Positions 9,201-16,733 of a stretch of DNA of 64,000 bases are shown here, in pieces. Under the pieces are notes generated by a model. The model saw nothing but the letters and a program-made list of their open reading frames with translations, had not been told where the DNA came from and did no database searches. A program made the translations under genes and the position numbers. This DNA is from Paenibacillus aceti. Its GTDB lineage: Bacteria; Bacillota; Bacilli; Paenibacillales; Paenibacillaceae. Where the stretch lies: the NCBI RefSeq assembly GCF_003614185.1, contig NZ_KZ987724.1, forward strand, positions 2,209,360 through 2,273,359, written 5' to 3'. Each line of letters starts with the position of its first letter. Position 1 is the stretch's first letter.

Positions 9201-11218
9201 TGCTTAGTGGTATCAATTGCTTGATTCTGAGTCCCGTTGTAATAGGACCAAGCGAGAGTAACGCCGCCAATAATCGTAGCCAGTGCGGTTAGGGTCGCTC
9301 CTATTGGAGTAGCTACGAATGCTTTTTGAGATAAATTGGCCGCATCAGTAGCCGTCTTCATCCCTAACATAGCCTTAGCTGCATTGGCAAGTCCTGTTAC
9401 TAATGAAACAAGGCTATACCCTGTAAATAGTTTTGTTCCTGTGTTAAGCGCTGTTATTGCTGCACCCAGCAAAAGAGCGCTAGTCATGGTGTTACGAATA
9501 GGATCTGGAAGGGAATTGAATCCATCTACTAGAGTTGTTGCTGTTTGTGTTAGTGCCTTTAGGATATTTAATAATCCACTATCACCCATTGTCACAATCA
9601 ATTCATCCCATGCAGCCTTGAGTTGTAACGATTGCTTTTCAAGAGTCGTCATAGCAAGGGCGTTTTCTCGTTGTGCTGATCCGAATGAGTTTTCTGATGT
9701 GACTGCTACATCCAAAGCCTTTGAGTAGTTATTCATTAGCGCGATAAATCGCGAAGCTTGGTCTCCACGAGCGACAGCTTGTGTAATTTCTGCACGCTCA
9801 ACGTCAGTTAGTACGCTCCACTTCTCTGCAATCTTGCCAAGAAGCTCAGGGAACTTCATCATTTCACCGTTAGCATGCTTCATTACGCCCACATATTTCT
9901 CAAGTTTATCAACTGCGATATCCCGGCTAGAGAAAGAAATGAACGATTTAATAGCATTGCCCGCAACTGATCCCGTGAATCCTGACTGGTTAAGGACTGT
10001 CAAGTAACCTATCAGAGTGTCAATATCTACCCCGGCATTTTTAGCAGCTGCGCCGACACGGTTAATCCCTTCAAGCAGCTTTTTAGATGTTGTCGGATAG
10101 TTATTAGATACCTCATTAAGCCTGTCCAGTAATCGTTCTGATTCCTCGGCTGCCATACCATAGTTAAGGACGGCTCCAGTCATCATTTCCTGCGCTTGTG
10201 CCGCGCTCTGGAATGATTGCTCTACGTTAGCTGCCATTAACGCCGTTTGGGCTAGAGATTCCGTCTGACGTTCGTCAAAACCCTGCTGAGCGATAAGAGT
10301 ATATACTTCTGCTACCTCGGTTAAGGCGTAACCATACTCTTTAGCGTTAGAAATCATTGATTCTTTGACAAACTCAACGTCTGCCAAATCGCCCATGATC
10401 CGCTTGATATTTACCAGTTCGTACTCAAAATCTTTAAGTACAGAAATAGCTTCTGTTGCCCCTCGCATGACAGCATAGTACATAGTACCGGAGAGCATGT
10501 ATTGAGATGACTTTTCCAGTACACTGGTCGGACTGAGCATTTTATTCATGCGCGCAGCGTGCCGCTCTTCTTCCATTTCAAGCTTACGGTTTCCATTGCT
10601 AATGAGTTGGAATTCTCGATCAATCCGCGCCTGAATCAGATTCTCTTGTGCGCCAGCTCCCATTGTCTTTTGTTGCAATAGAGCCATCTTTTGTTGGTGT
10701 TGCTGCTCCTGCCGCTCGATCTTTGCTTGACCTGATTTTAATGCCTGTTGCTCTTTTGTAAGCTTTGATTCGATAACTCGAACTGCTGCATCATTCTTGG
10801 TTTGTAGATTAAGCATGCGTTGCTGATGTTCGCGTTCTTGCTGTTCTATGCCTGCTTGCCTCTTTGCTACCAGAGCCTGTTGCGCCTGAAGCTTCGACTC
10901 AACAAGATTGTTCGTCTGGTCAAGCTGCTGCTTCTTGGCATTTAATAACTCAGCTTGAGCGGTTCTTTGTTTTACCAGAGCTTCTGATTCGGCAAGAATC
11001 TTTCTACGCCGTTCTTCAGAAGACAAGGCTATCTTATCCGCTGCACTCGCTAAAGCGGTGTAGTTCTTTTGAGTAATCGCAAGTTCTGAATTAAGAACCT
11101 TGAACGACTCTGCATTACCGCGCGCGCCCTCATCGATCGTCTTAAAAGATTGCAACATTTTAGATGTATCAAGGTTAATCCTGGCCCCGACAACATCTTT
11201 ATTTAATTCATCCGCCAC
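6272..11218 (-). CDS. Tail tape measure protein
   Basis: 1648 residues. The first 230 residues are Q/K-rich coiled coil. Residues about 235-530 carry the PhageMin tail tape measure domain (MMTGAVLNYGMAAEESERLL, then NAGVDIDTLIGYLTVLNQSG). A hydrophobic stretch with two likely membrane-inserting helices follows near residues 570-680. Three tandem repeats of about 56 residues occur around 1100-1270, each beginning like HQKAIGRMNTQQELLAWERV. The C-terminal region has the FSTGGVV..GQEVPVIAHAGE motif that ends many tape measures. It sets tail length. The start has GAAGG about 8 bases upstream, and a palindrome lies 18 bases upstream. Confidence 0.93.
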   Translation of the reverse strand: MADELNKDVVGARINLDTSKMLQSFKTIDEGARGNAESFKVLNSELAITQKNYTALASAADKIALSSEERRRKILAESEALVKQRTAQAELLNAKKQQLDQTNNLVESKLQAQQALVAKRQAGIEQQEREHQQRMLNLQTKNDAAVRVIESKLTKEQQALKSGQAKIERQEQQHQQKMALLQQKTMGAGAQENLIQARIDREFQLISNGNRKLEMEEERHAARMNKMLSPTSVLEKSSQYMLSGTMYYAVMRGATEAISVLKDFEYELVNIKRIMGDLADVEFVKESMISNAKEYGYALTEVAEVYTLIAQQGFDERQTESLAQTALMAANVEQSFQSAAQAQEMMTGAVLNYGMAAEESERLLDRLNEVSNNYPTTSKKLLEGINRVGAAAKNAGVDIDTLIGYLTVLNQSGFTGSVAGNAIKSFISFSSRDIAVDKLEKYVGVMKHANGEMMKFPELLGKIAEKWSVLTDVERAEITQAVARGDQASRFIALMNNYSKALDVAVTSENSFGSAQRENALAMTTLEKQSLQLKAAWDELIVTMGDSGLLNILKALTQTATTLVDGFNSLPDPIRNTMTSALLLGAAITALNTGTKLFTGYSLVSLVTGLANAAKAMLGMKTATDAANLSQKAFVATPIGATLTALATIIGGVTLAWSYYNGTQNQAIDTTKQNERDAYALTEKYKELKSIVDDNTKSSNEVKKAKEELTAVIEKLSKIMPEMVTQWDEDGKAMEINAEKMSSFSEEYKNALKVIEEKRLSDLVVDREKLQKELDYLKGKIDGTIGLFDFHGLLKGIEGIFKNDLYVDFDPNNNTEEFSRKLVDVSEKLQQLDSQIQSSQDSLDMLNGKTASAADSTDNLAGSMDDYEDSLDDATDAQDEQYQSTDDLIKAHENLESQIQGNSKAISELNSVSKDLAEGQSLNAANAADLINKYPQLADAIYKTADGWKFEEGAVDALRKAKIQKAIDELEAEKNSAFNVKAATDERLKAYGIEAKAIKSLADLKSNLYGVKAAVGAGNDLMSMFVPGYSSQLIKQTMANDFDAIYNDFEKEMNMYDEKIKALSGMYEDKNFGVSSSKSGGSKDKSKSKSKKDDPLQKQFDASQKYIEHQKAIGRMNTQQELLAWERVQARYKAGSEQRLKADEKVYALRKQLAEEIAKKEKEAYDASMKWISHQKGIREVSAEEELKMLLRVQARYKEGTEERMKLDEQVYAAKKAVEQEYFSEFTKRLNHQKAMEQISTEDEIKAWEKIQEMYREGTDQRMQADEQIYALRKKLLQDEQQSVTVTAKTITTKIESVRNEAVKAIEAERDAFLAAQDAKIEAIDAQIEAMGRIYVEEDYERKLAEKKARLEKLQSAVGPDGIKEREEIQKEIEEMQREHERYLAKQSLEDQKQALQDEKKQKEKDYNDQIQAANDHYRELSSAFDTFSSEIEFKAEDLKQIQIMKESEKNAEILAQLDQFIADYQAKMNRINSLSAPSPSGSLESGLSEEEQDLIRYNNNIDKWHNEKASKEEKMAAHAENESLRKKYGLEKDPGKKLQHFSTGGVVQGVRGQEVPVIAHAGEAFLNEKQQSNLFKLLNFKMPSLNFTMPSFTLPAVSGGSNPQINHNYFTVNSGDTYIEDESTARAYWSERDSFVRRMQARGGGKG

Positions 11219-11236
11219 ATGGTCACCTTCTTGCTA

Positions 11237-11250
11237 AGGAAAATTTTCCT
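11237..11250. repeat. Dispersed palindrome, copy 2
   Basis: Perfect AGGAAAATTTTCCT core with GACC on the right, in the leader of the tape measure gene, 18 bases upstream of its ATG. In the opposite orientation to copy 1 its flanks match copy 1 closely (GGTC on one side, TT-G-C on the other). Confidence 0.7.
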
Positions 11251-11263
11251 GACCTGAAAACAT

Positions 11264-11291
11264 AAAAAAAGCCCACTCCGAGGAATGGGCT
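11264..11291 (-). terminator. Rho-independent terminator overlapping the end of the chaperone extension
   Basis: On the minus strand, GCCCATTCCTCGGAGTGGGC folds into a stem-loop followed by TTTTTTT. The stem includes the last codon region of the upstream gene. Confidence 0.8.
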
Positions 11292-11565
11292 ATCTGAAGA
11301 TTCCCAAATCCGAGAGGAACTTGGCTTTCTTCGGTTTCTTATTTATTTCTCCGCCATGCAAAATAACTTCAAGTTCATTCTGCTGCTTCTTGATCTTGGA
11401 CAAGGCTCTGATCTTAGGTATTGTCATGTTCTCCCATTGGTCATCGGGAACACCCATGCTTATGCATAAAGCCCATAACTCCATCCAATCGGTTGAGTTT
11501 CCCTTATCCTGATCATCATCGTCTTCGTCCTCCTCATCATCCGAAGGAGGGAACGACTCATTATA
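11290..11565 (-). CDS. Tail assembly chaperone, frameshift extension (T part)
   Basis: This frame encodes 91 residues (an acidic SDDEEDEDDDDQDKG linker, then DWMELWALCISMG, ending FLSDLGIFR) and has no start with a convincing ribosome binding site. It runs directly out of the end of the 115-residue chaperone gene in the +1 frame. The phage rule that the tail chaperone is made in short and frameshifted long forms fits well. The slip site is probably CGA-TTT-C at 11566-11572, giving a fusion of about 205 residues. An ATG at 11484 could give a 64-residue stand-alone protein, but that is less likely. Confidence 0.65.
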   Translation of the reverse strand, partial: YNESFPPSDDEEDEDDDDQDKGNSTDWMELWALCISMGVPDDQWENMTIPKIRALSKIKKQQNELEVILHGGEINKKPKKAKFLSDLGIFR

Positions 11566-11908
11566 GAAATCGGGTCAGTAGTTCATCCAATTCTTTCAAG
11601 CCGTTTTCATCGACATTCTCATACTCTTCTTCTGTCAGGCCTTCAACTAACACGAGATTAAATGCTTCTTTGTATGCGGCTTCGACCGCCGGAAAATCAA
11701 TCTCTGGTCGTGTGTCAGTAGCTGGCATTTTGTCACGACCAATTGAAAAGGAGAATTTGTATTCCTTCCCTTTCATGATCTGCCTAACTTTACGAATCAT
11801 TCCAATGGTTCCGATCCTCACATGCTTAACAATGCCTTCTCCTAGAGTAATTTCAGATCCTATATTCAACGTTTGATCCAAAGATTGTTCGTCTTTAACT
11901 TCGCTCAT
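11561..11908 (-). CDS. Tail assembly chaperone, short form (G part)
   Basis: 115 residues with a clean AGGAGG start. It is placed between the major tail protein and the tape measure, where tail assembly chaperones sit. The fold looks like a small alpha/beta protein (ITLGEGIVKHVRIGTIGMI, then KYKFSFSIGRDK) with a helical end rich in glutamate. It ends at TAA just after TTT-CTA, which is the presumed +1 frameshift window leading into the extension downstream. Confidence 0.75.
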   Translation of the reverse strand: MSEVKDEQSLDQTLNIGSEITLGEGIVKHVRIGTIGMIRKVRQIMKGKEYKFSFSIGRDKMPATDTRPEIDFPAVEAAYKEAFNLVLVEGLTEEEYENVDENGLKELDELLTRFL

Positions 11909-11929
11909 CGTGATTCCTCCTTAAAGTGA

Positions 11930-11960
11930 GAAAGCCCCTTGTCCAAAGACAAGAGGCCTT
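11930..11960 (-). terminator. Terminator after the major tail protein gene
   Basis: GCCTCTTGTCTTTGGACAAG plus GGGC forms a strong stem-loop, followed by TTTC on the minus strand. It lies between the major tail protein and chaperone genes. Confidence 0.7.
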
Positions 11961-11967
11961 ATATTTG

Positions 11968-12753
11968 TTACATAGAGAAAATGATTTCTGCTGCGTATCC
12001 GTTTGGGTTATCTGGAGTAACATCTGGTTCCAACACTTCCAACGCCAGTGTGCTTGTAGAAGGTGTTTTTCTTGTAGCTCCGACATTGAGAGTTCCGCCG
12101 CCGATAGCCTTGTAAACAGTCAACTGCACCTGGACAGGCTCACCAGTTCTATCATTGGTCAACTCAAAACGGTGGATGAACTTGAACGGCTTAGGCTTAC
12201 GAGTGCCCTTGAATCCGTTTCTCGTACCTTTATCCTTTTTCCATTTATAAACTACGATGATATTGCTATCATCATTAGCAGTATCGGAAGTAATCTTTCC
12301 GTCTGCTGTAATGGTGTATTGATCCTTTGTCGGTGTCACCGCAGCTCTCTCCAGTTTCGTCAATTTCCCTTCTGGAGATTTCATGTAAACTTCCTCGCTA
12401 CCATCCACGAACGTCCCATTAAACTTTTCTGGAGCTTTAATCTGGTATCCAGAGGAAGTTAGGATTCCTTCCTCATTCTCATCAAATGTGACTTCTCCTT
12501 CTTCTGTTGCCGCGCCTTGGGACAATTCCGCAAGTAATGGGGAATAACGCGGAACCTCGATACTTAGCGTGTCAGCCAAGTCTTGGGCCGTCAGGTGAAA
12601 CGCATATCCAGACTCGCCGCCGAATACCTTTTCCCATGCAAATTGTGGCGCAAACATAACGCTGTTAATCTTCTCGTCAATATACTTCAACGTTCCGTCG
12701 AGTTCTCTCGTCCAGATCTTCCCGACTCCATCAAATACCAATGGTTCTGACAT
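11968..12753 (-). CDS. Major tail (tube) protein
   Basis: 261 residues, mostly beta strand. It begins MSEPLVFDGVGKIW and carries the internal pattern of tube proteins (a long loop ending KPKPFKFIHRFELTNDRTG, then a C-terminal EVLEPDVTPDNPNGYAAEII). The start has AGGAGG. It lies upstream of the chaperone pair and has its own terminator, consistent with high-level expression. Confidence 0.75.
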   Translation of the reverse strand: MSEPLVFDGVGKIWTRELDGTLKYIDEKINSVMFAPQFAWEKVFGGESGYAFHLTAQDLADTLSIEVPRYSPLLAELSQGAATEEGEVTFDENEEGILTSSGYQIKAPEKFNGTFVDGSEEVYMKSPEGKLTKLERAAVTPTKDQYTITADGKITSDTANDDSNIIVVYKWKKDKGTRNGFKGTRKPKPFKFIHRFELTNDRTGEPVQVQLTVYKAIGGGTLNVGATRKTPSTSTLALEVLEPDVTPDNPNGYAAEIIFSM

Positions 12754-12777
12754 AATAATTTATCCCTCCTTAGGTAA

Positions 12778-12811
12778 TAAAAAAGAACCTGTGAATATCA
12801 CTTCACAAGCT
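12778..12811 (-). terminator. Terminator overlapping the end of the 64-residue gene
   Basis: AGCTTGTGAAGTGATATTCA followed by CAGGTTC and TTTTTT folds into a stem-loop with a U-tract. The 5' arm contains the last codons of the upstream gene. Confidence 0.7.
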
Positions 12812-12992
12812 CCCATAATTGCTTATCGATTACCTGAATACGTTTGTATTCCTCGGTTTCTTTGTAGCCTTTAATCGGCTCCAAATCGCCCATAATGCCA
12901 AGCTTTTTAGATAAGGTGATCTTCTCGTTAATTAATCTTTCAAGTTCAGTAGGCTCCTTCTTATCCCGGACTTGCTTAGCTTCACCCACCAT
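12798..12992 (-). CDS. Small conserved phage protein, unknown
   Basis: 64 residues, very charged and helical (RDKKEPTELERLINEKITLS). I start it at ATG 12990-12992 because GTAGG is correctly spaced there; a GTG two codons earlier is possible. It lies between the tail completion protein and the tail tube gene. No family recognised. Confidence 0.6.
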   Translation of the reverse strand: MVGEAKQVRDKKEPTELERLINEKITLSKKLGIMGDLEPIKGYKETEEYKRIQVIDKQLWELVK

Positions 12993-13004
12993 ATTCACCT
13001 ACTT

Positions 13005-13439
13005 TCAATTTATTCTGTGGTAATTTACATCAAAGATGCTTTCATACCCCTTTACGCCAGAGATTCCAGTTGCAAAATAATCAGCATAAGCCAAAAAGCA
13101 ACGAGACGACATGAAGTTCTTGTCCCGGATATGCTTATCATGGAACAATTCGAATACTCTATCTGCAATCTGTTTAGCCTGATTACTGTTTTTACCGTAG
13201 ATGTCGAGAATGAATTTACCTTCATAAACAAGATAGTTACGACTAAAACGACCCGGCTTAAGGTATATCAGCATCATAGGTACATCCTGACTTGTTATGG
13301 CCTTGTCCGGTTCTATGCCTTTAACCATCCGTCTCACAATACTTTCCGAAGGCGAAGATGGAGTCAGCCCAAAGAACGCCATGAATTGCTCATCGCGCTT
13401 TAATGTATTGTATATAGCATCAATAAGCTTGTCTCCCAT
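13005..13439 (-). CDS. Tail completion/terminator-type protein
   Basis: 144 residues in the position just before the major tail protein, where tail terminators are encoded. The alpha/beta pattern (DKLIDAIYNTLKRDEQFMAF, then VPMMLIYLKPGRF and FILDIYGKNSNQAKQIADRV) matches that family's general layout. The assignment rests on position and fold pattern. Confidence 0.65.
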   Translation of the reverse strand: MGDKLIDAIYNTLKRDEQFMAFFGLTPSSPSESIVRRMVKGIEPDKAITSQDVPMMLIYLKPGRFSRNYLVYEGKFILDIYGKNSNQAKQIADRVFELFHDKHIRDKNFMSSRCFLAYADYFATGISGVKGYESIFDVNYHRIN

Positions 13440-13443
13440 CAGA

Positions 13444-14016
13444 TCACCTCTGAATAAAGTATTTGTGATACGGAAAATTAGTTATGACTTGGCTGATCCC
13501 CTCAAGGATTCTGTTCCTGTTCGATTGCAAGGCAATTCTTAGAAAGAATGTAGGTGGAGTTGGTCCATAGCTCGGATCAATATCCCCACGTGCTGCCAGT
13601 TCTTCCAAGTCTACTCCGATATAGGAACCACCTGAGCGGCGAACCTCTCCGTCAATGCCTTTGTATGTTCCTTGCGGACGACCGACAACCACCCTCGATC
13701 CTTTTGACCGGACACGGTTCCAATACTCACTATTCATGTAAGTAATCAATCCAGGGTTCTCACTCGGACCTGCCATCAATGACCCTTTACCAAACTGTTC
13801 TAACCATGCTTGCCAGTAATCCGCTGTTATTTCTCCTTCGATCATTCGATTCGCAAGGTTGGTCAGTTCCATCTTCAAGTGATTCCTGACCTCTGGATAA
13901 TAGCGTATATTGCTTTTAGCTGTAAGCATGACCAATTTGGTAAGTCCTGCAACCTCTACCGTTAAACTCCTTTGCAAATCATAGGCTGCCCTCTCTGCAT
14001 CGTATCCGGCAATCAT
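13444..14016 (-). CDS. HK97 gp10-like neck/tail protein
   Basis: 190 residues. An N-terminal helix (YDAERAAYDLQRSLTVEVAG) is followed by a segment with GRPQGTYKG and a helical end. It overlaps the preceding head-closure gene by 4 bases. Size, order and fold pattern agree with gp10-type proteins acting between head closure and tail terminator. Tentative. Confidence 0.55.
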   Translation of the reverse strand: MIAGYDAERAAYDLQRSLTVEVAGLTKLVMLTAKSNIRYYPEVRNHLKMELTNLANRMIEGEITADYWQAWLEQFGKGSLMAGPSENPGLITYMNSEYWNRVRSKGSRVVVGRPQGTYKGIDGEVRRSGGSYIGVDLEELAARGDIDPSYGPTPPTFFLRIALQSNRNRILEGISQVITNFPYHKYFIQR

Positions 14017-14585
14017 CGCATATCATCCGATAGTTGGACATGCAACAGATTTGGATACTTCAGATCGTCAACATCATCAACCTGATATGGGCGGCCATTC
14101 AGAAATACGCGATCTGGAGATTGTAACTCTTGATCTTGTGGCCGCTTTACATCAACAGATGTTTGCAAGATAAGAATGTGAGTTGTAGTTGATAGAAGCC
14201 CAGGATCTTCAAGTCGAAGCTTTGCCGTCACGAATTGAGCAAACCCGTTCACCGTTTGAACAGTGATAAAGTCAGGATCTCCCTTCGGGTTGTCGTTATC
14301 GTCATACTCTTGTTTGTAGCGTTGTATTTCGGCCGTGACGTTCGTTTTGAGTAAGGAGCAATACTTATCCTTCTCCGTAGTCAAACGCATCGTCTGAACC
14401 AAATAGAGGCCGTCTGCTTCAATGTATGAGCCAGCAGTAACATCCGAAGTTGGAGCAAACAGGCCGTTGTATAGATATTCCTTGCCTATAATCGTTGTTG
14501 CTTTAGTTTCCCTCGACAAGATAACGACATCTTGATTCCCATCCACTGTACACGGCGTATGACGATGCGAGAAATCATAAAACAT
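14013..14585 (-). CDS. Head closure-type protein
   Basis: 190 residues, mostly beta, beginning MFYDFSHRHTPCTVDG. It follows the gp6-like connector and overlaps the next gene. Position suggests the head-closure protein. A separate C-terminal piece (RVFLNGRPYQVDDVDDLKYP) looks like the usual loop and strand that contacts the next ring. Family not firmly recognised. Confidence 0.55.
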   Translation of the reverse strand: MFYDFSHRHTPCTVDGNQDVVILSRETKATTIIGKEYLYNGLFAPTSDVTAGSYIEADGLYLVQTMRLTTEKDKYCSLLKTNVTAEIQRYKQEYDDNDNPKGDPDFITVQTVNGFAQFVTAKLRLEDPGLLSTTTHILILQTSVDVKRPQDQELQSPDRVFLNGRPYQVDDVDDLKYPNLLHVQLSDDMR

Positions 14586-14593
14586 CTGATCAC

Positions 14594-15157
14594 CTACCTA
14601 AATGACCGTATCTTATATTCTGATAACAGATCGGCAATTTCGGGATTGACCATTCCACTACCGAAGTATTCAATGCTAAAATCAAAGTCCTTCTTCGCTT
14701 TAACATTACAGTTTGGATTTGAAGCAACTTGACCAACAAGCAACCCACAAGCTACCTTTACCTTTTCAGGTATCGGGTCCCAGCCACTTGAATAGGTAAC
14801 CTCCAACTCTGTATACGGTGAGCCGAATAGATTGCCTCCGCACATGACTGTTCCAATTCGCCTGTCAATATCAACATAATTAGGATCAACAGTTTCGAAT
14901 TCTGAAACGCCAAAGAAGTTATCTCCTGTCCATCCGTATGCCGCTCTCCCCTTGACTTCTTCGACATTCATCACAGGATAATAGGATAGATGACCCCTGC
15001 CGTTTGTTAACGGAATGCGTTCGGTATATGTTGACAATGAGATTGATCGTTTACAGTATCCATCTATAATGGCGGATGCCCGAAGTATTAAGCTTTCTGT
15101 CGGAACTGTGCCGGTAGGAAAATAGTCGGTATCATCAACCGTTAGATACTTGCTCAT
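14594..15157 (-). CDS. Head-tail connector (gp6-like adaptor)
   Basis: 187 residues. The N-terminal helix pair (PTESLILRASAIIDGYCKRS) and the later Y.SGWDPIPEKVKVACGLLV helix are typical of DNA-packaging adaptor proteins that sit under the portal. The gene overlaps the upstream one by 4 bases. Its location, directly after the capsid genes, agrees. Confidence 0.78.
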   Translation of the reverse strand: MSKYLTVDDTDYFPTGTVPTESLILRASAIIDGYCKRSISLSTYTERIPLTNGRGHLSYYPVMNVEEVKGRAAYGWTGDNFFGVSEFETVDPNYVDIDRRIGTVMCGGNLFGSPYTELEVTYSSGWDPIPEKVKVACGLLVGQVASNPNCNVKAKKDFDFSIEYFGSGMVNPEIADLLSEYKIRSFR

Positions 15158-15609
15158 TCAATGTATCCAGCTTTCTGCAAATCTTCGGCCAACTCAGGAG
15201 TAACGTCAGATCTTCCATCGACAAAGCTCACGATTCTATTTTTCAAGTGAATCGAATGAGTCCCTTTTCGTCCTTCATGCCAGCCTTTCAGGATAACGCC
15301 TTTTAATTCAAGATTTTGATTATCAGCAACCACTTTATTCTGTCGTTGTTCTCGTTCTTTCGAGTCTTGTATTGCCGAATCTTTGAACGCCTTTACAGAC
15401 GATACCAAACTGGCAAGCGCTTCTTCGTAAACCGACGGTTCACTATCCTTCACTTTCGAAACTGTGTCAGCTGCCCCAATTGCAGAAGTGAATTCATCGA
15501 ATGACTCTTTGGTAAATTGACCAATCTCTTCACCAATCGCCGATTCGCTTTTGATCTTGTTAGCGGCTTCTATGGCTTCTAGCAGCTTATCAAACTTTGA
15601 CTTAGCCAT
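15154..15609 (-). CDS. Conserved phage head-associated protein
   Basis: 151 residues, starting at ATG 15607-15609 with a GGGAGGGAG site. A longer frame upstream would run into the terminator hairpin, so it is not used. The N-terminal two thirds are helical and alanine-rich. The end (RIVSFVDGRSDVTPELAEDL, then QKAGYIE) matches a short domain found after capsid genes in several Firmicute phages. A decoration or connector role is possible but not shown. Confidence 0.65.
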   Translation of the reverse strand: MAKSKFDKLLEAIEAANKIKSESAIGEEIGQFTKESFDEFTSAIGAADTVSKVKDSEPSVYEEALASLVSSVKAFKDSAIQDSKEREQRQNKVVADNQNLELKGVILKGWHEGRKGTHSIHLKNRIVSFVDGRSDVTPELAEDLQKAGYIE

Positions 15610-15638
15610 TGATACTCCCTCCCTCACAAAATAGAATA

Positions 15639-15657
15639 GGCGACCGCGTAGGCCGCC
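15639..15657 (-). terminator. Terminator after the capsid gene
   Basis: GGCGGCCTACGCGGTCGCC stem-loop followed by TATTCTATTTTG on the minus strand, 14 bases past the capsid stop codon. The U-tract is imperfect. Confidence 0.65.
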
Positions 15658-15670
15658 ATTTAATCGATTA

Positions 15671-16669
15671 TTAGCCAATTTTAGCTATAGTAGGACGAAT
15701 AATCTTGCCGTATGCATGAGCATATGAGGCTCCTTTAGCAACCGGAGCGCCGTATTTGATACCAATGTATTTCATTTGAAGGTCTGATACCGTTCCAAGT
15801 TCAAACAGGAAAGCATCTTTACGACCAACGTAGTGATACTCAATCATCGGCTCTGTTACAATTGCAATACCATAGTCTGTCATTGTATTGTCTGTAGAGT
15901 TTGCCTCAGATAAAATGAACGGTTCTGGAATAATAGGTAGAATGCCAGCAGAAGTCATTACAGCTCTTACTTCCAAACCAGCAACCGTAGTTTTTGTAAG
16001 TCCAGCAATTTGAGTGTTATTGTTTGCCGCCTCGCGCTCTTCCTCTTCGAGGTAGTAGTGACCGATTGGGTCGATGTAAATAGCTGTAGGTCGAAGTTCG
16101 AATTTCTCTGAAGCAACCATCGCGGCAACTTTTGCGCGTATACCTGCAACAATAGAACCATCTGGAGCGATTTCAAATGTGTTCGTGATCTGTTTTGCGA
16201 TTCCCACATATTGAAGAGTAGTCGGAGCTGCCAGACTCGTGTCAGTCCCCCTCCAAAGCGCCTTGCCGTGCGTCAGCGTAATAGCGTTGATCATATCGTT
16301 CAGATCCTTCGCCTTTAACTCGGGGAAGTTGTTTTGCTGCCTAGCTAACTCCAAATCATAGTGACCAAAATTTACTTGGTTAGTCAAAGCCTTTACTTTC
16401 AGAGACTTTGGAGAACGGTTATTACTTACTGCTGTAGCCGAAGGATTGCGAGGATCAACGAACTCGCCGCCATTAATTTCTGTTTGTTCGTAGTAAGTTG
16501 AGAAGTCGCCTGTAGCTGGAACATAGTTCAAGCGTCCATCCAAGATGGAATTACGGCGCAAAGCGTCAGTGATTTCCTTTTGATAATCGTCAGTGATCAA
16601 TGCACCAGGGGCTACGATCTGAGCCGCTGCCGCGATATCTACCCAAGTTGTTGAAGATACTCTACTCAT
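15671..16669 (-). CDS. Major capsid protein
   Basis: 332 residues, following a protease/scaffold-type gene and preceding the connectors. It shows a long extended N-arm, then a segment rich in strands (SLKVKALTNQVNFGHYDLEL), a P-domain-like helix with THGKALWRGTD, and a peptide with YIDPIGHYYLEEEE. This resembles HK97-fold phage coat proteins of the DUF5309/encapsulin-like style. A strong terminator lies before it and another after it. Confidence 0.8.
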   Translation of the reverse strand: MSRVSSTTWVDIAAAAQIVAPGALITDDYQKEITDALRRNSILDGRLNYVPATGDFSTYYEQTEINGGEFVDPRNPSATAVSNNRSPKSLKVKALTNQVNFGHYDLELARQQNNFPELKAKDLNDMINAITLTHGKALWRGTDTSLAAPTTLQYVGIAKQITNTFEIAPDGSIVAGIRAKVAAMVASEKFELRPTAIYIDPIGHYYLEEEEREAANNNTQIAGLTKTTVAGLEVRAVMTSAGILPIIPEPFILSEANSTDNTMTDYGIAIVTEPMIEYHYVGRKDAFLFELGTVSDLQMKYIGIKYGAPVAKGASYAHAYGKIIRPTIAKIG

Positions 16670-16701
16670 GCGTTTACACGCTCCTTATTAATTTTTGGCA
16701 A

Positions 16702-16733
16702 TAAAAAAGCAGCAATCCGAATGGATTACTGCT
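16702..16733 (-). terminator. Terminator overlapping the end of the protease/scaffold gene
   Basis: AGCAGTAATCCATTCGGATT followed by GCTGCT and TTTTTT. The 5' arm lies inside the last codons of the upstream gene, whose stop is at 16726. Confidence 0.85.
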
